Below, in pieces: positions 62,892-64,000 of a DNA stretch of 64,000 bases. A program made the translations under genes and the position numbers. Within the stretch, counting starts at the first letter, position 1, and every line of letters starts with the position of its first letter. The DNA is from Candidatus Melainabacteria bacterium. GTDB lineage: Bacteria; Cyanobacteriota; Vampirovibrionia; Gastranaerophilales; Gastranaerophilaceae. The stretch is from the NCBI GenBank assembly GCA_022009935.1, contig CP091731.1:1612001-1676000 (forward strand). Direction: 5' to 3'. The notes under the pieces are model-generated. The model worked only from the letters and a program-made list of their open reading frames with translations. It was not told the origin of the DNA and did no database searches.

Positions 62892-63953
62892 ATGAGCCGT
62901 TTTTTATGGAAAAGAAATATTTGAAACCGGCTTAATTCTTGAAAAAATAGTCTTAAAGTATATTGTTGACAACAATATTGATTTTGGGATCGAAATTGAT
63001 AACAATATAAAAAAAATCATCTTTATTGCATCCGGCTCTTCATTCAATGGCTGTCAAATTGCTGGTAAATATTTAATGGAGAATTTAAATTTTGATTATG
63101 AATGCTATTTTTTCAAGTGAATTTTTGCTTGAGAAACCAAAAATAATTGAAGATGAAAATGTTTTGTATGTTTTTGCTTCGCAATCCGGAGAAACCACTG
63201 ACACATTAAACGCTTTAAAATATGTCAGCCAATATACCAATAAAACCTTTGTTTTTTGTCAATAATGAAAATTCTAAAATTTATAATTTGGCAAAATATA
63301 GAATAAATACATTTGCAGGAGCGGAAAAAAGCATAGCTTCAACAAAAGCTCTTTGTGCACAAATTTTTTGTCTTATATTTTTAGGGTATAAGTTGAAAAA
63401 ATGAATTTAATCCAAAATTGCTTGAAGTTCCAAAGTTAATAAAAATGTTTTTAAATGACTATAGAGATGAGAAAAACATTATAAAATCTGAAATACAAAA
63501 AATTAACCGGTGCGATAACAAACACCTCATCATTTGTCTTGTTGGGGTCACAAAATGATTTAAATATTGCAAATGAAGCTTCATTGAAACTGTCTGAAAC
63601 AAGTTATATAAACACAATTGCATTTCCTTTTGGTGAGTTTTTTGCATGGACATCTTGCTATTTTAAATAAAAAATATCCCAATTTTCGCTATAACTTCAC
63701 AATCTTTTTAAAGATTTTGAATTTGAATGTTTAGGTAAAATAAAACAAAACTATCCAAATGTTTTGTTAATTAATCTTGCCAATCAAAAGAGTGCTTATG
63801 ATAAAGCTCAATTTAGTTTTTTGTATGACGATTGCCATAATAAAGTTTGTGAAATTTTTATAAAGCTTATTATAATACAGTTACTTGCATTTAATATTTC
63901 AATTAGCTTGAAGATGATGTTGACAATCCAAATGGTTTATCCAAAATTGTGAA
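62892..63953 (+). CDS. GlmS-like SIS-domain isomerase without glutaminase domain (frameshifted, end uncertain)
   Basis: Double SIS protein. FIASGSSFNGCQIAGKYLME, VFASQSGETTDTLNALKYVS and NTFAGAEKSIASTKALCAQI match the isomerase half of GlmS, and NTSSFVLLGSQNDLNIANEA the second SIS domain. The ATG at 62892 after TGAGG leaves no room for the N-terminal glutaminase domain with its catalytic Cys. The sequence ends DDVDNPNGLSKIVK near 63953 or may run past the window. Shifts near 62910, 63110, 63240, 63400, 63500, 63640, 63690 and 63912. Possibly an ammonia-using or other sugar-phosphate isomerase/deaminase. Confidence 0.75.
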
Positions 63954-64000
63954 GTGAAAAATCGTAATCTAGATTTTGACACAGTATATTTTTATTGTTA

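Overview
The window is AT-rich DNA from a Gram-negative bacterium. It carries the lipid A genes lpxI and lpxB, a TolC/EmrAB-type efflux set and an outer-membrane usher. The low GC, the lipid A genes, a complex-I-like cluster and several lineage-specific secreted proteins fit a gut Melainabacteria/Gastranaerophilales-like organism; this placement is an inference at moderate confidence. Most long genes are split by one or more single-base frameshifts, usually in A, T or G homopolymers. A 760-base stretch (2948-3712) is almost pure A/T homopolymer. Both look like uncorrected long-read consensus rather than biology, so gene spans below join the pieces across these shifts.

Layout. 1-2950: defence-type genes (Res-like helicase-nuclease, DUF1016/YhcG nuclease cut off by the A/T block). 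3745-7823: a Mu-like transposable element on the minus strand (DDE transposase, ATPase lacking Walker A, HTH protein, LuxR-type response regulator, iteron-like ends) beside tRNA-Gln. 8077-10903: coaX, leuB, a parvulin and a TPR protein. 10991-17911: seven complex-I membrane-arm genes (nuoA,H,J,K,L,M,N) with no peripheral-arm genes and loss of most key charged residues. 17972-18049: tRNA-Asp. 18138-19220: truncated TSUP permease and a flavodoxin. 19444-23884: MarR/EmrA/EmrB divergent from a TolC-like factor. 23979-29808: an ArnT-like/GT2/YdjC cassette converging on a GtrA/histidine kinase/response regulator operon.

30031-32550: small XRE regulator, DUF486 protein, trpS, YitT-family protein. 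32677-33313: two tandem copies of a compact type I toxin-antitoxin-like module (25-residue hydrophobic peptide, opposed antisense promoter, antisense terminator). 33631-42812: large lineage-specific protein, glyQ, two tandem amino acid permeases, a secreted protein, ahcY. 42890-44010: GC-rich repeats. 44045-51442: Orn/Lys/Arg decarboxylase-like protein, two unrecognised genes, lpxI-lpxB, a GAF-GGDEF-HD-GYP regulator, rpsT. 51500-58240: a minus-strand chaperone-usher-like pilus operon. 58414-64000: two unrecognised proteins, hisD, an isopropylmalate/homocitrate synthase-family enzyme and an isomerase-only GlmS-like SIS protein.

The main candidates for new biology are the tandem peptide/antisense RNA module and the complex-I-like membrane arm that appears to have lost its ion-pumping residues.
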